Shown: positions 1 to 5,136, numbered from the stretch's first letter. The stretch is DNA of 5,136 bases from Rhodoferax sp. (GCA_020048795.1 JAIFMA010000176.1:1-5136); one strand, 5' to 3'. Made by a program: numbers and translations. The notes: a model not told the origin generated them from the sequence alone.

Positions 1-268
1 CGTCACCGGCACGCACCTGGGCACCCTCGCGCACCAGCACTTGCGCCACCCGAGCGGTGAGGGTGCTGCCCAGCTCCACCCGCGCCAGCGTGGCCACCCG
101 TGCCGAGAACTGCACGCTGCGTACCAGGCGGGTGGTTTGCACTGTCACACTGTCTACCAAGTGCGGGCGCAGGCCCAGCCACAACAATGCGGCTACCAGG
201 CCCAGCAGCAAGGGCATCGCCCAACGTCGCTGGCGTGCCAGTCTGGCACCTAAAGTTTTCAGATTCAT
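1..268 (-). CDS. HlyD/RND-type periplasmic adaptor (membrane fusion) protein, N-terminal part
   Basis: Only the first 89 codons are in the window; the gene continues past base 1, so no stop is visible. The ATG at 268-266 opens an uninterrupted frame. Residues 1-15 are basic (several Arg and a Lys), and residues ~17-33 (WAMPLLLGLVAALLWLGL) form one hydrophobic segment, so the protein should be anchored in the inner membrane with the rest in the periplasm. Residues ~42-89 (VQTTRLVRSVQFSARVATLARVEL, then TARVAQVLVREGAQVRAGD) follow the opening beta-strand and lipoyl-like half-motif of HlyD/AcrA-type adaptors, with the typical 'V-x-EG-x-x-V-x-x-G' turn. Such proteins link an inner-membrane pump to an outer-membrane channel in tripartite exporters. 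The substrate cannot be inferred. It lies 65 bp downstream of the sigma factor gene on the same strand and may be co-transcribed with it. I see no strong Shine-Dalgarno sequence. Confidence 0.72.
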   Translation of the reverse strand, partial: MNLKTLGARLARQRRWAMPLLLGLVAALLWLGLRPHLVDSVTVQTTRLVRSVQFSARVATLARVELGSTLTARVAQVLVREGAQVRAGD

Positions 269-333
269 GCGGCGATGGTAGCGAATGCCAGCCGCGTTGC
301 GATGCCGGAGATGGTGAACACCCCCATCACACG

Positions 334-870
334 TCAAGCTTGAAGCGGCGGTCGTGGCACAAAGTCGCTCACGCTACCACCCTCGCTAAGGCTGACCTGG
401 CAGGCCTGGCTCATTTGCGCACGCAGCCGCACCCGCGCGCGCTGCACGCGTGACTTGGCGGCACTCAGGCTCAAACCCTTGGCTTGGGCAAATTCGGCCT
501 GCGCCATGCCTTGCAGGTCGCACAGGGTGATGGCTTCGCGGTCAGCCGGGCTCAGCTCTGAGAGCACACGCGGCAGGCAGGCGCACAGGGCATCCACGGT
601 GTCAATGTCGTGGCTGGGTGCGGCCAGGTCATCGGGCAGTTCCACAGCGTGCTGCGCCACGCGCAGATGGTCGGCCAGCAGGTTGCGCGCCACCTCAAAC
701 AGCCAGGCCCGGGCGTTGTGCACATCGCCAAAGCCTTTACCCTGGCGCAAGGCTTTTAAAAACAGGTCTTGCAGCAGGTCATCGGCCAGCGCGGTGTTGC
801 CGGTGCGGTGACGCAGCCAGTTGCGCAGTTCAGCGGCGTGGGTGGTCCAGGCGGTGGTGAGGCAGTGCAT
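334..870 (-). CDS. ECF-type RNA polymerase sigma factor, SigZ-like
   Basis: A 178-residue sigma-70 family protein of extracytoplasmic-function size. Region 2 spans about residues 13-72 and includes LADDLLQDLFLKAL (region 2.1-2.2) and NARAWLFEVARNLLADHLR (region 2.3-2.4, promoter -10 recognition). Region 4 spans about 95-152, with LSPADREAITLCDLQGMAQAEFA and the helix-turn-helix LSLSAAKSRVQRARVRLRAQM for -35 recognition. The tail (SQACQVSLSEGGSVSDFVPR) resembles the short Cys-containing C-terminus of SigZ-like factors. I prefer the ATG at 870. A GTG at 888 and a TTG at 900 in the same frame would make it 6 or 10 residues longer, and the TTG overlaps the stop of the upstream mod remnant; none has a clear ribosome-binding site. 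No anti-sigma gene is visible next to it. The downstream neighbour is the adaptor gene, a plausible but unproven target or operon partner. Confidence 0.85.
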   Translation of the reverse strand: MHCLTTAWTTHAAELRNWLRHRTGNTALADDLLQDLFLKALRQGKGFGDVHNARAWLFEVARNLLADHLRVAQHAVELPDDLAAPSHDIDTVDALCACLPRVLSELSPADREAITLCDLQGMAQAEFAQAKGLSLSAAKSRVQRARVRLRAQMSQACQVSLSEGGSVSDFVPRPPLQA

Positions 871-896
871 TGCGGATAGCCAAGCCACGTTGATGA

Positions 897-1736
897 TCAA
901 ACCACCCGAAACACCTTCATCACCTCATCGCCCAGGTGGTTGATCACCTTCACCGCCACCCGCCCAGACTTCGGTTTGTCAAACGGCCGCGACGTGTCGC
1001 TGTTCAAAGTCGCCCAGGCGGCCGGGTCAATCTCGGCCTTCAGCGTGGTTTTCAAGGCGTTGTACGGGTCGTTGGCACCCAAAAAATAGGCGTGGCGCAC
1101 AAAGAAGCTTTCTTGGTTGTAATCGGTGTCGATGAACCAGCAGGCATTGCCGTCCTTCACATCCCGACTTGTCGTGCTCCACTGAAAGTTGCTGTTGAAT
1201 TTGATGCCATAGGGCGGATCAAAATAAATGCACTGCACCTTGCCGCGCAGCCCCTCGCGCTCGGCCAGGCTGGCCATCACCTGCAGGCTGTCGCCCAGAA
1301 TCATGCGGTTGGTCCAGTTCTGCTCGTGCTGGTAAAACTCGGTTTTGTCCGCTCCTTTGGGAATGCCGTTGAAGTCGCCAAACAGGTCAGCCTGCCCGCC
1401 CTCACCCCCAGCCCCTCTTCCAGAGGGCGAAGGGAGCGAAGCAGAGTGGCGCAGCAGGTCGTCAATCAGCACCTTGGGGTGGACTTTTTCCTGGATGTAG
1501 AGCGGTGGCGCATTGACCACCAGGTCGCTCCAGTCCTGCTCATCCTTGCCGCGCCAGACCAGTTGCGGGTCCAGGTCGGTGTTGCGCGGGTAGCGCACTT
1601 GCCTGGGGGCGATGTGCTCCTGGGCGGCAATGGATTGCTGTTCGACCGACGGGATGTTTTTGCGCCGGGCCTCGGCGTGGGTGAGGGTTTCGACGTGTTT
1701 GGTGCTGGGGGGCTGTATGGTGCTGCGTGTGGCCAT
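897..1736 (-). pseudogene. Type III-like DNA adenine methyltransferase (Mod), internally deleted remnant
   Basis: The reading frame is open (279 codons), but the protein is only the two ends of a much larger methyltransferase; the family is usually about 900 residues or more. Residues 1-196 match the N-terminal part: LDPQLVWRGKDEQDWSDL at 55-72, YIQEKVHPKVLIDDLLR at 80-96, DLFGDFNGIPKGADKTEFYQ at 117-136, ILGDS at 146-150 and the catalytic DPPY at 173-176. After DVKDG (residue 196, near base 1149) the sequence jumps to what I recognise as the extreme C-terminus: ACWFIDTDYN, FFVRHAYFLGANDPY, KPKSGRVAVKVINHLGDEV. The FxGxG AdoMet-binding motif, which follows DPPY in this beta-class arrangement, is absent, as is the target-recognition region, so methylation is not expected. 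Residues ~98-114 (SLPSPSGRGAGGEG) come from a dispersed repeat read in frame. It starts 12 bp after the toxin stop codon with no obvious Shine-Dalgarno, and its stop lies just before the sigma factor gene. Confidence 0.8.
1401..1440. repeat. GC-rich dispersed palindromic repeat inside the mod remnant
   Basis: The segment CTCACCCCCAGCCCCTCTTC followed by CAGAGGGCGAAGGGAGC has the look of the 'CTCACCCC..CCCCTCTCCC' palindromic elements scattered between genes in many proteobacteria. It contains a 6-bp perfect stem, CCCTCT (1413-1418) with AGAGGG (1422-1427), around a 3-base loop. On the minus strand it is translated in frame as part of the Mod remnant, giving a Pro/Ser/Gly-rich stretch (about residues 99-112) in a linker that is variable in the family. 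The family assignment of the repeat is from memory of its consensus and needs copies elsewhere in the genome to confirm. The exact element borders cannot be set from one copy. Confidence 0.5.
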
Positions 1737-1748
1737 GGTGTTATGTCG

Positions 1749-2249
1749 CTATTCGCCCAATTTCGCCAGTTCGCGTTCGACCAGCGTTTTATCCAGAAAT
1801 GAACCTTCTGCAATCAACTGGTCGATCAGCGGCCGGGCCGCCAGTAACAAACCCAATCTGCGGGCACGCAGAATGATGCCCAGTGTTCCGATCAACGGCA
1901 ATTCATGTGATCGAGCGCAGGCGCGCGCTTCGCCGTCGTCCAGAACCGCTAAGGCGGTGTTTTGAAGACACAGCGAAATGACTTGAGATTCACCCGCTCC
2001 CAAATCCCAGTGGGCGACCGTCGGCAACACCGGCACATCGGGATGCCGGTACGCCTGCGCCCAAGCCACCGAAACTGCGGTTGCCGGGTCACGCTGGCGG
2101 CCACCCACGGATACTTCACGAATCACGCCTTCAGGGACATGCAGCGAAGGTGCGATATGCTCCAGCAAGTCCAGCCGGTTTAACTTACCCAGCAGAATCA
2201 GAGGTGAGGCATTCACCACCCAAGGCTTAGAGGTCACCATAGATTTCAT
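1749..2249 (-). CDS. DUF3368-type PIN-like putative toxin (VapC-like)
   Basis: A 166-residue protein with the layout of DUF3368 proteins, a PIN-like family often paired with UPF0175 antitoxins and thought to act as toxic RNases. Visible motifs: VVNASPLILLGKLNRLDLL at 11-29 (first acidic/polar strand, with Asn where many PIN proteins have Asp), LGAGESQVISLCL at 83-95 (Glu87), LAVLDDGEARACA at 100-112 (Asp104/Asp105) and LIGTLGIILRARRLGLL at 119-135. The tail PLIDQLIAEGSFLDKTLVERELAKLGE is also family-like. Length is normal and the frame intact, so this gene looks functional. The ATG at 2249 overlaps the antitoxin gene by 23 bp. An ATG at 2240 or GTG at 2237 are alternative starts, still inside the antitoxin gene, and no separate ribosome-binding site stands out; translational coupling is likely. 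It sits between the res and mod remnants, all on one strand. RNase activity is inferred from family membership. Confidence 0.85.
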   Translation of the reverse strand: MKSMVTSKPWVVNASPLILLGKLNRLDLLEHIAPSLHVPEGVIREVSVGGRQRDPATAVSVAWAQAYRHPDVPVLPTVAHWDLGAGESQVISLCLQNTALAVLDDGEARACARSHELPLIGTLGIILRARRLGLLLAARPLIDQLIAEGSFLDKTLVERELAKLGE

Positions 2250-2481
2250 GCTGCAGTTCGTCGGCGCTCACCTGAATGGCGGGCACTTTGCGCCGGAGCA
2301 ATTCGTCGATTAAGCGGCTGCGGCTTATGCCAAGCATTTCAGCCGCTTTGGCTTGAGAGATTCGCTGCTCGGCGTACCACTGCACGATGGCGGCAAGCTT
2401 TAGTTCCTCACCGAATTGCTTCGGCCCCAGTCGTAGTGCGGAAAATGCACTTGGCTCAAACTCCATCACGATTTGTGTCAT
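2227..2481 (-). CDS. UPF0175-family putative antitoxin
   Basis: An 84-residue protein. I chose the ATG at 2481 over further upstream in-frame starts because a strong AAGGAG lies 6 bases before it and because the family's N-terminus begins here (MTQIVMEFEPSAFSALRLGP). Residues ~18-40 (LGPKQFGEELKLAAIVQWYAEQR) are the typical UPF0175 helix pair. Residues ~41-66 (ISQAKAAEMLGISRSRLIDELL) form a helix-turn-helix expected to bind DNA, and the C-terminal part VPAIQVSADELQHEIYGDL resembles the toxin-contacting end in related antitoxins. It precedes and overlaps the DUF3368 toxin gene, the usual antitoxin-first order. Autoregulation through the palindromes upstream (2537-2549 and 2578-2605) is a reasonable inference. 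The gene appears complete, unlike the restriction-modification genes on both sides. Confidence 0.85.
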   Translation of the reverse strand: MTQIVMEFEPSAFSALRLGPKQFGEELKLAAIVQWYAEQRISQAKAAEMLGISRSRLIDELLRRKVPAIQVSADELQHEIYGDL

Positions 2482-2487
2482 TTCAAT

Positions 2488-2493
2488 CTCCTT
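2488..2493 (-). promoter_or_regulatory. Ribosome binding site of the antitoxin gene
   Basis: AAGGAG on the minus strand with a 6-base spacer to the ATG at 2481. It is the clearest Shine-Dalgarno sequence in the window and decides the antitoxin start. By contrast the toxin and mod starts lack one, which fits higher antitoxin synthesis and coupled toxin translation. Confidence 0.8.
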
Positions 2494-2536
2494 GGGCTTG
2501 TCTGCATTGTGGCGTGGTCGTGGGTGAGGTTTGAGA

Positions 2537-2549
2537 TCACAACTTGTGA
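2537..2549. promoter_or_regulatory. 13-bp perfect palindrome upstream of the antitoxin, candidate operator
   Basis: TCACAA and TTGTGA arms (2537-2542 and 2544-2549) flank a single C. The site lies about 55 bases upstream of the antitoxin ATG, where a promoter or operator would be expected for an autoregulated toxin-antitoxin operon. The short stem with a one-base centre argues for a protein-binding site, not an RNA hairpin. I could not place convincing -35/-10 boxes around it. Confidence 0.4.
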
Positions 2550-2577
2550 CCGCATGTGAGAGCCGCAACCCAGATCG

Positions 2578-2605
2578 ACCATTTTGTTGACGTTAACGAA
2601 ATGGT
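2578..2605. promoter_or_regulatory. 28-bp near-perfect palindrome between res remnant and antitoxin
   Basis: The half-sites ACCATTTTGTTGAC (2578-2591) and GTTAACGAAATGGT (2592-2605) pair at 12 of 14 positions, and both mismatches are G/T. There is no loop at the centre, as expected of a dimeric DNA-binding protein site. No T-run follows on the minus strand, so an intrinsic terminator is unlikely. The sequence GAAATGG at 2598-2604 recurs directly at 2608-2614, exactly 10 bp (about one helical turn) further on. The site is about 97 bases upstream of the antitoxin start and 42 bases beyond the res stop. The binding protein could be the UPF0175 antitoxin or another regulator; this is inference. 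Confidence 0.5.
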
Positions 2606-2647
2606 TTGAAATGGGCATGGCCGGACACGTCGCAACAAGTTCGGTTT

Positions 2648-3454
2648 TCATGGCATCAATCCCTCAATCAGTTTGTTGAAGTTGGCATCGACCGTGGCCT
2701 TGAAATCGGACTCGATCTGAAACACCTCGGTGAATTCGGTAAAGGCCCAGCGGCCATAACTGCCCAGATGGTTCACGCCGGGCACCCAGTAGGTGTCCAT
2801 GGTGGACTTCTTCTCTATCGCATCCTCACCCCGGTAACCTTTGATCTCGACCACCAGGTGCAGCGGGTCTGCCGGGCCGTGGCCGTCATCGACCAACACC
2901 ACAAAGTCGGGCAGGTGCACCTTGGGGTGGGACTCGGCGACGCGGCAGAATTCGGCCTCCCAGTCGCTGTCCAGAATTACCCAGTTGAGCTGGCAGTGGC
3001 TGGAACTGGTCTGCCAGCGGTCAGTTTTGCTGGTGTTGAATCGGACATGGGCGGTGCTGCCAGTGGGGTTGTACGCATCAAGCAGTGCCTTGATGGGGCG
3101 CTGGCCTTCAAATTTTCGGGTGATGGCGGCGGTGATTTTGTTGCAGGCCATGTCGGCCAGCTCCTGGTACATCAGCAGCGCGGGATAGGTGTCGCCCTTG
3201 CAAACCAGGTATTTGGGCTGGCCAGCGTCGTCCACCGCGTCGAGCCATTCCTTGGCGATGCGTTTGAGCTGGCCAAACAGGTGCAGCTTGGGCGCTTCGC
3301 CGGGATCGCGCCACTTGGTGTAGAGCAGGCTGGGGCGCATGTCGCCCAGGTGCTTGAGGCTCATGTCGGCAAGCTCCCAGTGCCGCTGCGGGCAGTTATA
3401 CGGAGAGTTGAGGATGGGATGGTCAAAAAAGGGGTTGGACAAAGGCAATTGCAT
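2648..3454 (-). pseudogene. Type III-like restriction endonuclease (Res, BPTD_3080-type), internally deleted remnant
   Basis: The open frame encodes 268 residues, whereas this restriction subunit family is about 1000 residues. Residues 1-30 (MQLPLSNPFFDHPILNSPY, then HWELAD) are the family N-terminus. From about residue 31 (near base 3364) it continues with the C-terminal region: SLKHLGDMRPSLLYTKWRDP, LHLFGQLKRIAKEWLD, CKGDTYPALLMYQELADMAC, NPTGSTAHVRF and DWEAEFCRV. The helicase/ATPase core with Walker A and DEAD-box motifs is missing. A second in-frame gap seems to lie near residue 169-170 (around base 2947), where ESHPKV joins LPDFVVLVDD without the roughly 20-25 residues I expect there. 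The PD-(D/E)XK nuclease motif is still visible: Pro172-Asp173, then Glu203-Ile204-Lys205 in VVEIKGYRGED. ATP-dependent restriction is not expected; residual nuclease fold or activity is open. The ATG at 3454 has only a weak GAG upstream. Confidence 0.78.
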
Positions 3455-3472
3455 GGAGCTCGCTTTGGGCAG

Positions 3473-3691
3473 TCAACGGTCACAGAAAAAATTCACCGCC
3501 AGCCCGGCCACCTCAACCCGCCTCGACAGCACCGCGCCCGACAGCGGGAAGGCTTCGAGTTCTTTCGGGTGGCGGTGGTGGCTGGCGCTGGTGACATACA
3601 GGGTTTTCAGGTCTTCACCACCAAAACAGACTGCTGCCGGACATTGCATGGGCACTGGTAGGTCGGCCAACAGTTCGCCATGGGTTGGCTT
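3473..3691 (-). pseudogene. SMP-30/gluconolactonase-family C-terminal fragment
   Basis: The frame stays open from about 3715 down to the TGA at 3475-3473, with no good start codon or ribosome-binding site. The translated stretch contains HGELLADLPVPMQCPAAV, then CFGGEDLKTLYVTSASHH and later AFPLSGAVLSRRVEVAGLAVNFF. This is the last blade and tail of SMP-30/gluconolactonase/LRE beta-propellers ('P-x-x-V-x-FGG-x-DL-x-TLYVTSA' and 'PL-x-GA-x-x-x-x-x-V-x-V-x-GL'). The family is near 290-300 residues, so roughly the first three-quarters are absent; the upstream sequence runs straight into the stop of the XRE-cupin gene. The enzyme family hydrolyses sugar lactones, but this piece cannot form the propeller. 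It accounts for most of the gap between the res remnant and the regulator. Confidence 0.65.
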
Positions 3692-3727
3692 GCGATGGCA
3701 TGAGGTACTTTCAAGTCAAGTGACACA

Positions 3728-4357
3728 TCACTGGCCAGGGTTGCCATAAATGATGATGGAGAGAAATCGGATGGGTTTGTCAAGCAGGCGCTCAGGGCCA
3801 TGCGTGATTTCACCCTCAAACGTCAGGGTGTCGCCGGGTTCGAGCACATACACCGTCTGGCCGTGGCGGTATTCCAGCGTGCCTTCAATCATGTGGATGA
3901 ACTCGGTGCCGGGGTGCTGAAAGGTCGGAAAACTTTCGGACTGCTCTTCCATGGTGATCATGAAAGGCTCAAACAGCTTGACCGGCCCCTGGTCGTAGGC
4001 CAGCAGTTCGTAACTGTGCCCGCTTTTGGTGCCGCGGCGCACCACTTCCATACCTTGCCCCTTTTTGACGTGCTGTGCGCTGCCGGTGGGTGCGTCGTAA
4101 TGGCGAAACAGCATCGACATCGACACCCCCAAAGCGCGCGCAATGCGGCTGAGCGAGTCCAGCCCGGGCGTGATCTGGCCAGTTTCGATCTTTGAGAGCA
4201 TGCCGCGGCTGATCTCGGCCTGCTCTGAAACCTGGGCAATGGTCAGCTTATGCCGTTGTCGCAATTCGCGAATGGCGTTGCCCAAGGCCTGATTGAGCAA
4301 GGGGGCAGTCACGACACCTGTTTCAGGCTGGTCTGAAATTTGCTTGGTATTTTTCAT
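3728..4357 (-). CDS. XRE-family HTH plus cupin-domain transcriptional regulator
   Basis: A 209-residue cytoplasmic regulator. Residues ~23-82 form an XRE/Cro-type helix-turn-helix: LGNAIRELRQRHKLTIAQVS, then AEISRGMLSKIETGQITPGL and DSLSRIARALGVSMSMLF. Residues ~130-205 form a small C-terminal cupin: FPTFQHPGTEFIHMIEGTLE with HPG-x-E-x-x-x-x-x-EG, then VYVLEPGDTLTFEGEITHGP. This HTH-cupin architecture is common in regulators that sense a small metabolite and control a neighbouring amine, amino acid or polyamine pathway. I chose the ATG at 4357; an in-frame TTG at 4369 would add four residues but is less likely. It is divergent from the glnT-like gene with 53 bp between the start codons, so it probably controls that gene and itself. 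The ligand is not evident. The gene looks complete, in contrast to its flanking genes. Confidence 0.88.
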   Translation of the reverse strand: MKNTKQISDQPETGVVTAPLLNQALGNAIRELRQRHKLTIAQVSEQAEISRGMLSKIETGQITPGLDSLSRIARALGVSMSMLFRHYDAPTGSAQHVKKGQGMEVVRRGTKSGHSYELLAYDQGPVKLFEPFMITMEEQSESFPTFQHPGTEFIHMIEGTLEYRHGQTVYVLEPGDTLTFEGEITHGPERLLDKPIRFLSIIIYGNPGQ

Positions 4358-4410
4358 CAGTAGAAACAAATGTGCCTTTAAAGAACTTTTTAGACAGGAA
4401 TACCCCCATT
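4358..4410. promoter_or_regulatory. Divergent regulator/glnT intergenic region
   Basis: This 53-bp AT-rich gap separates the start codons of the XRE-cupin gene (minus) and the glnT-like gene (plus). It contains an 8-bp palindrome CTTTAAAG (4376-4383) and, for glnT, AGGA at 4396-4399 as a Shine-Dalgarno-like site 11 bases before the ATG. Promoters for both directions must lie here or within the 5' end of the regulator. No hexamer pair is convincing enough to mark separately. Confidence 0.4.
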
Positions 4411-5136
4411 ATGAAAGCTTCCGGCTCCCCACCCACCTTCACCTCTGCCAGCGAGGCACAAGCCTGGCTGACGCAACAAGGCATCAGGTATGTGCTGGCC
4501 CAGTTTGTCGACATTCATGGTGTGGCCAAAGCCAAGTCGGTGCCGGTGGCGCACTTGCCCTCGGTGCTGAAAGACGGCGCGGGTTTTGCCGGCTTTGCCA
4601 TCTGGGGGGTCGGCATTGAACCGAATGGGCCGGACTTCATGGCGGTGGGCGATCTGGCCACGCTGGCCCCGGTGCCGTGGCAGCCGGGCTTGGCGCGCAT
4701 TGTGTGCGAAGGCCATGTCAACGGCCAGCCCTGGGGTTATGACTCGCGCGTGGTGCTGAAAAAACAGACCGCCCGCCTGGCCGAGCGGGGCTACACCATC
4801 TTCACCGGGCTGGAGCATTGAGCCCTGTGACGCCACCGACACGCTGGCCAAGCCGTGTTATGACTACAAGGGCTTGTCGCGCACCCGGGTCTATCTGGAA
4901 AAACTGTCGGACTGCATGCGCGAAGCCGGGCTGGATGTGTACCAGATCGACCATGAAGATGCCAACGGCCAGTTTGAGCTGAACTACACCTACGCCGACG
5001 GCCTGACTTCGGCGGACCACTTCATCTTCTTCAAGATGGCGGCCACCGAGATTGCCAACGAGATGGGGCTGATCTGCTCGTTCATGCCCAAGCCCTTCAG
5101 CAACCGGCCCGGCAACGGCATGCACATGCATGTGTC
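4411..5136 (+). pseudogene. glnT: Type III glutamine synthetase / gamma-glutamylmethylamide synthetase-like gene, frameshifted, 3' end outside window
   Basis: The first frame (4411-4821, ATG at 4411) encodes 136 residues of the beta-grasp N-domain: QGIRYVLAQFVDIHGVAKAK at 24-43, GFAIWGVGIEPNGPDFMAVG at 61-80, then LVPW-like APVPWQPGLARIVCEG. It reaches FTGLEH and stops. The gene then continues in another frame from 4817 (IEPCDATDTLAKPCYDYKGL) to the window end, with IDHEDANGQFELNYTYADGL and PFSNRPGNGMHMHV, the glutamine synthetase catalytic signatures. Relatives have GLEPEF followed by about a dozen more residues at the break; here the second Glu metal ligand and that loop are missing and the frame shifts. 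The pattern implies loss of 3n+2 bases, about 38-41, not a single-base error. An intact enzyme would ligate ammonia or methylamine to glutamate. As it stands the product should be inactive. GlnT and GmaS cannot be told apart here. Confidence 0.8.

Noticed and set aside
936..1802. Plus-strand open frame of 288 codons opposite mod
   Set aside because: The composition is typical of an antisense shadow, and the opposite strand carries clear Mod motifs including DPPY.
2482..2568. Extension of the antitoxin by 29 residues to an upstream start
   Set aside because: The upstream residues are Arg/His/Pro-rich and unlike the family, while the internal ATG at 2481 has an ideal AAGGAG.
2606..3661. Long plus-strand open frame of 351 codons opposite the res remnant
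   Set aside because: It is antisense to recognisable Res and gluconolactonase sequence, has no family-like motifs and no good ribosome-binding site; long antisense frames are expected in GC-rich DNA.
3719..3732. AGTGA/TCACT hairpin with 4-base loop at the stop of the XRE-cupin gene
   Set aside because: Stem is only 5 bp and no T-run follows on the minus strand, so it is not a supportable terminator.
4376..4383. CTTTAAAG palindrome as an operator for the XRE-cupin regulator
   Set aside because: Eight bases is too short to separate from chance; mentioned only within the intergenic entry.
1..5136. CRISPR arrays, tRNA or rRNA genes, insertion sequences
   Set aside because: No regularly spaced repeats, no tRNA-like cloverleaf or rRNA sequence, and no transposase or terminal inverted repeats were seen.

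Overview
The window looks like chromosomal DNA of a GC-rich betaproteobacterium, probably Burkholderiales (Comamonadaceae-like). This rests on base composition, codon use and protein flavour, not on any search. Apart from the glutamine-synthetase-type gene at the right end, every gene is on the minus strand.

Layout, left to right: (1) 1-268, the N-terminal end of an HlyD/RND-type periplasmic adaptor, cut by the window edge. (2) 334-870, a small ECF sigma factor with a SigZ-like tail. (3) 897-3454, the remains of a type III-like restriction-modification locus of the Mod plus 'BPTD_3080-type' Res kind. Read in the direction of transcription it is res remnant, UPF0175 antitoxin, DUF3368 PIN-like toxin, mod remnant. 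The toxin-antitoxin pair appears intact and is nested between the two restriction-modification genes. (4) 3473 to about 3691, a C-terminal scrap of an SMP-30/gluconolactonase-family gene. (5) 3728-4357, an XRE-HTH plus cupin regulator that appears intact. (6) 4411-5136, divergent from the regulator, a GlnT/GmaS-type (type III) glutamine synthetase gene broken by a small deletion with a frameshift and running off the window.

The most striking property is serial internal loss. Mod keeps its N-terminus through DPPY and then jumps to its extreme C-terminus. Res keeps its first ~30 residues and then jumps to its C-terminal PD-(D/E)XK part, which itself appears to lack ~20-25 residues. The gluconolactonase has lost its N-terminal portion, and glnT has lost about 13 codons with a frameshift. 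The small regulatory genes between them (antitoxin, toxin, XRE-cupin, sigma) look full length. This is either real genome decay around a retained toxin-antitoxin module or a collapsed/chimeric assembly; the sequence alone cannot decide.

The 166-bp gap upstream of the antitoxin holds two palindromes, one a 28-bp near-perfect one, that are good operator candidates. The mod remnant also carries a GC-rich dispersed-repeat-like palindrome read in frame as a Pro/Ser/Gly-rich peptide.
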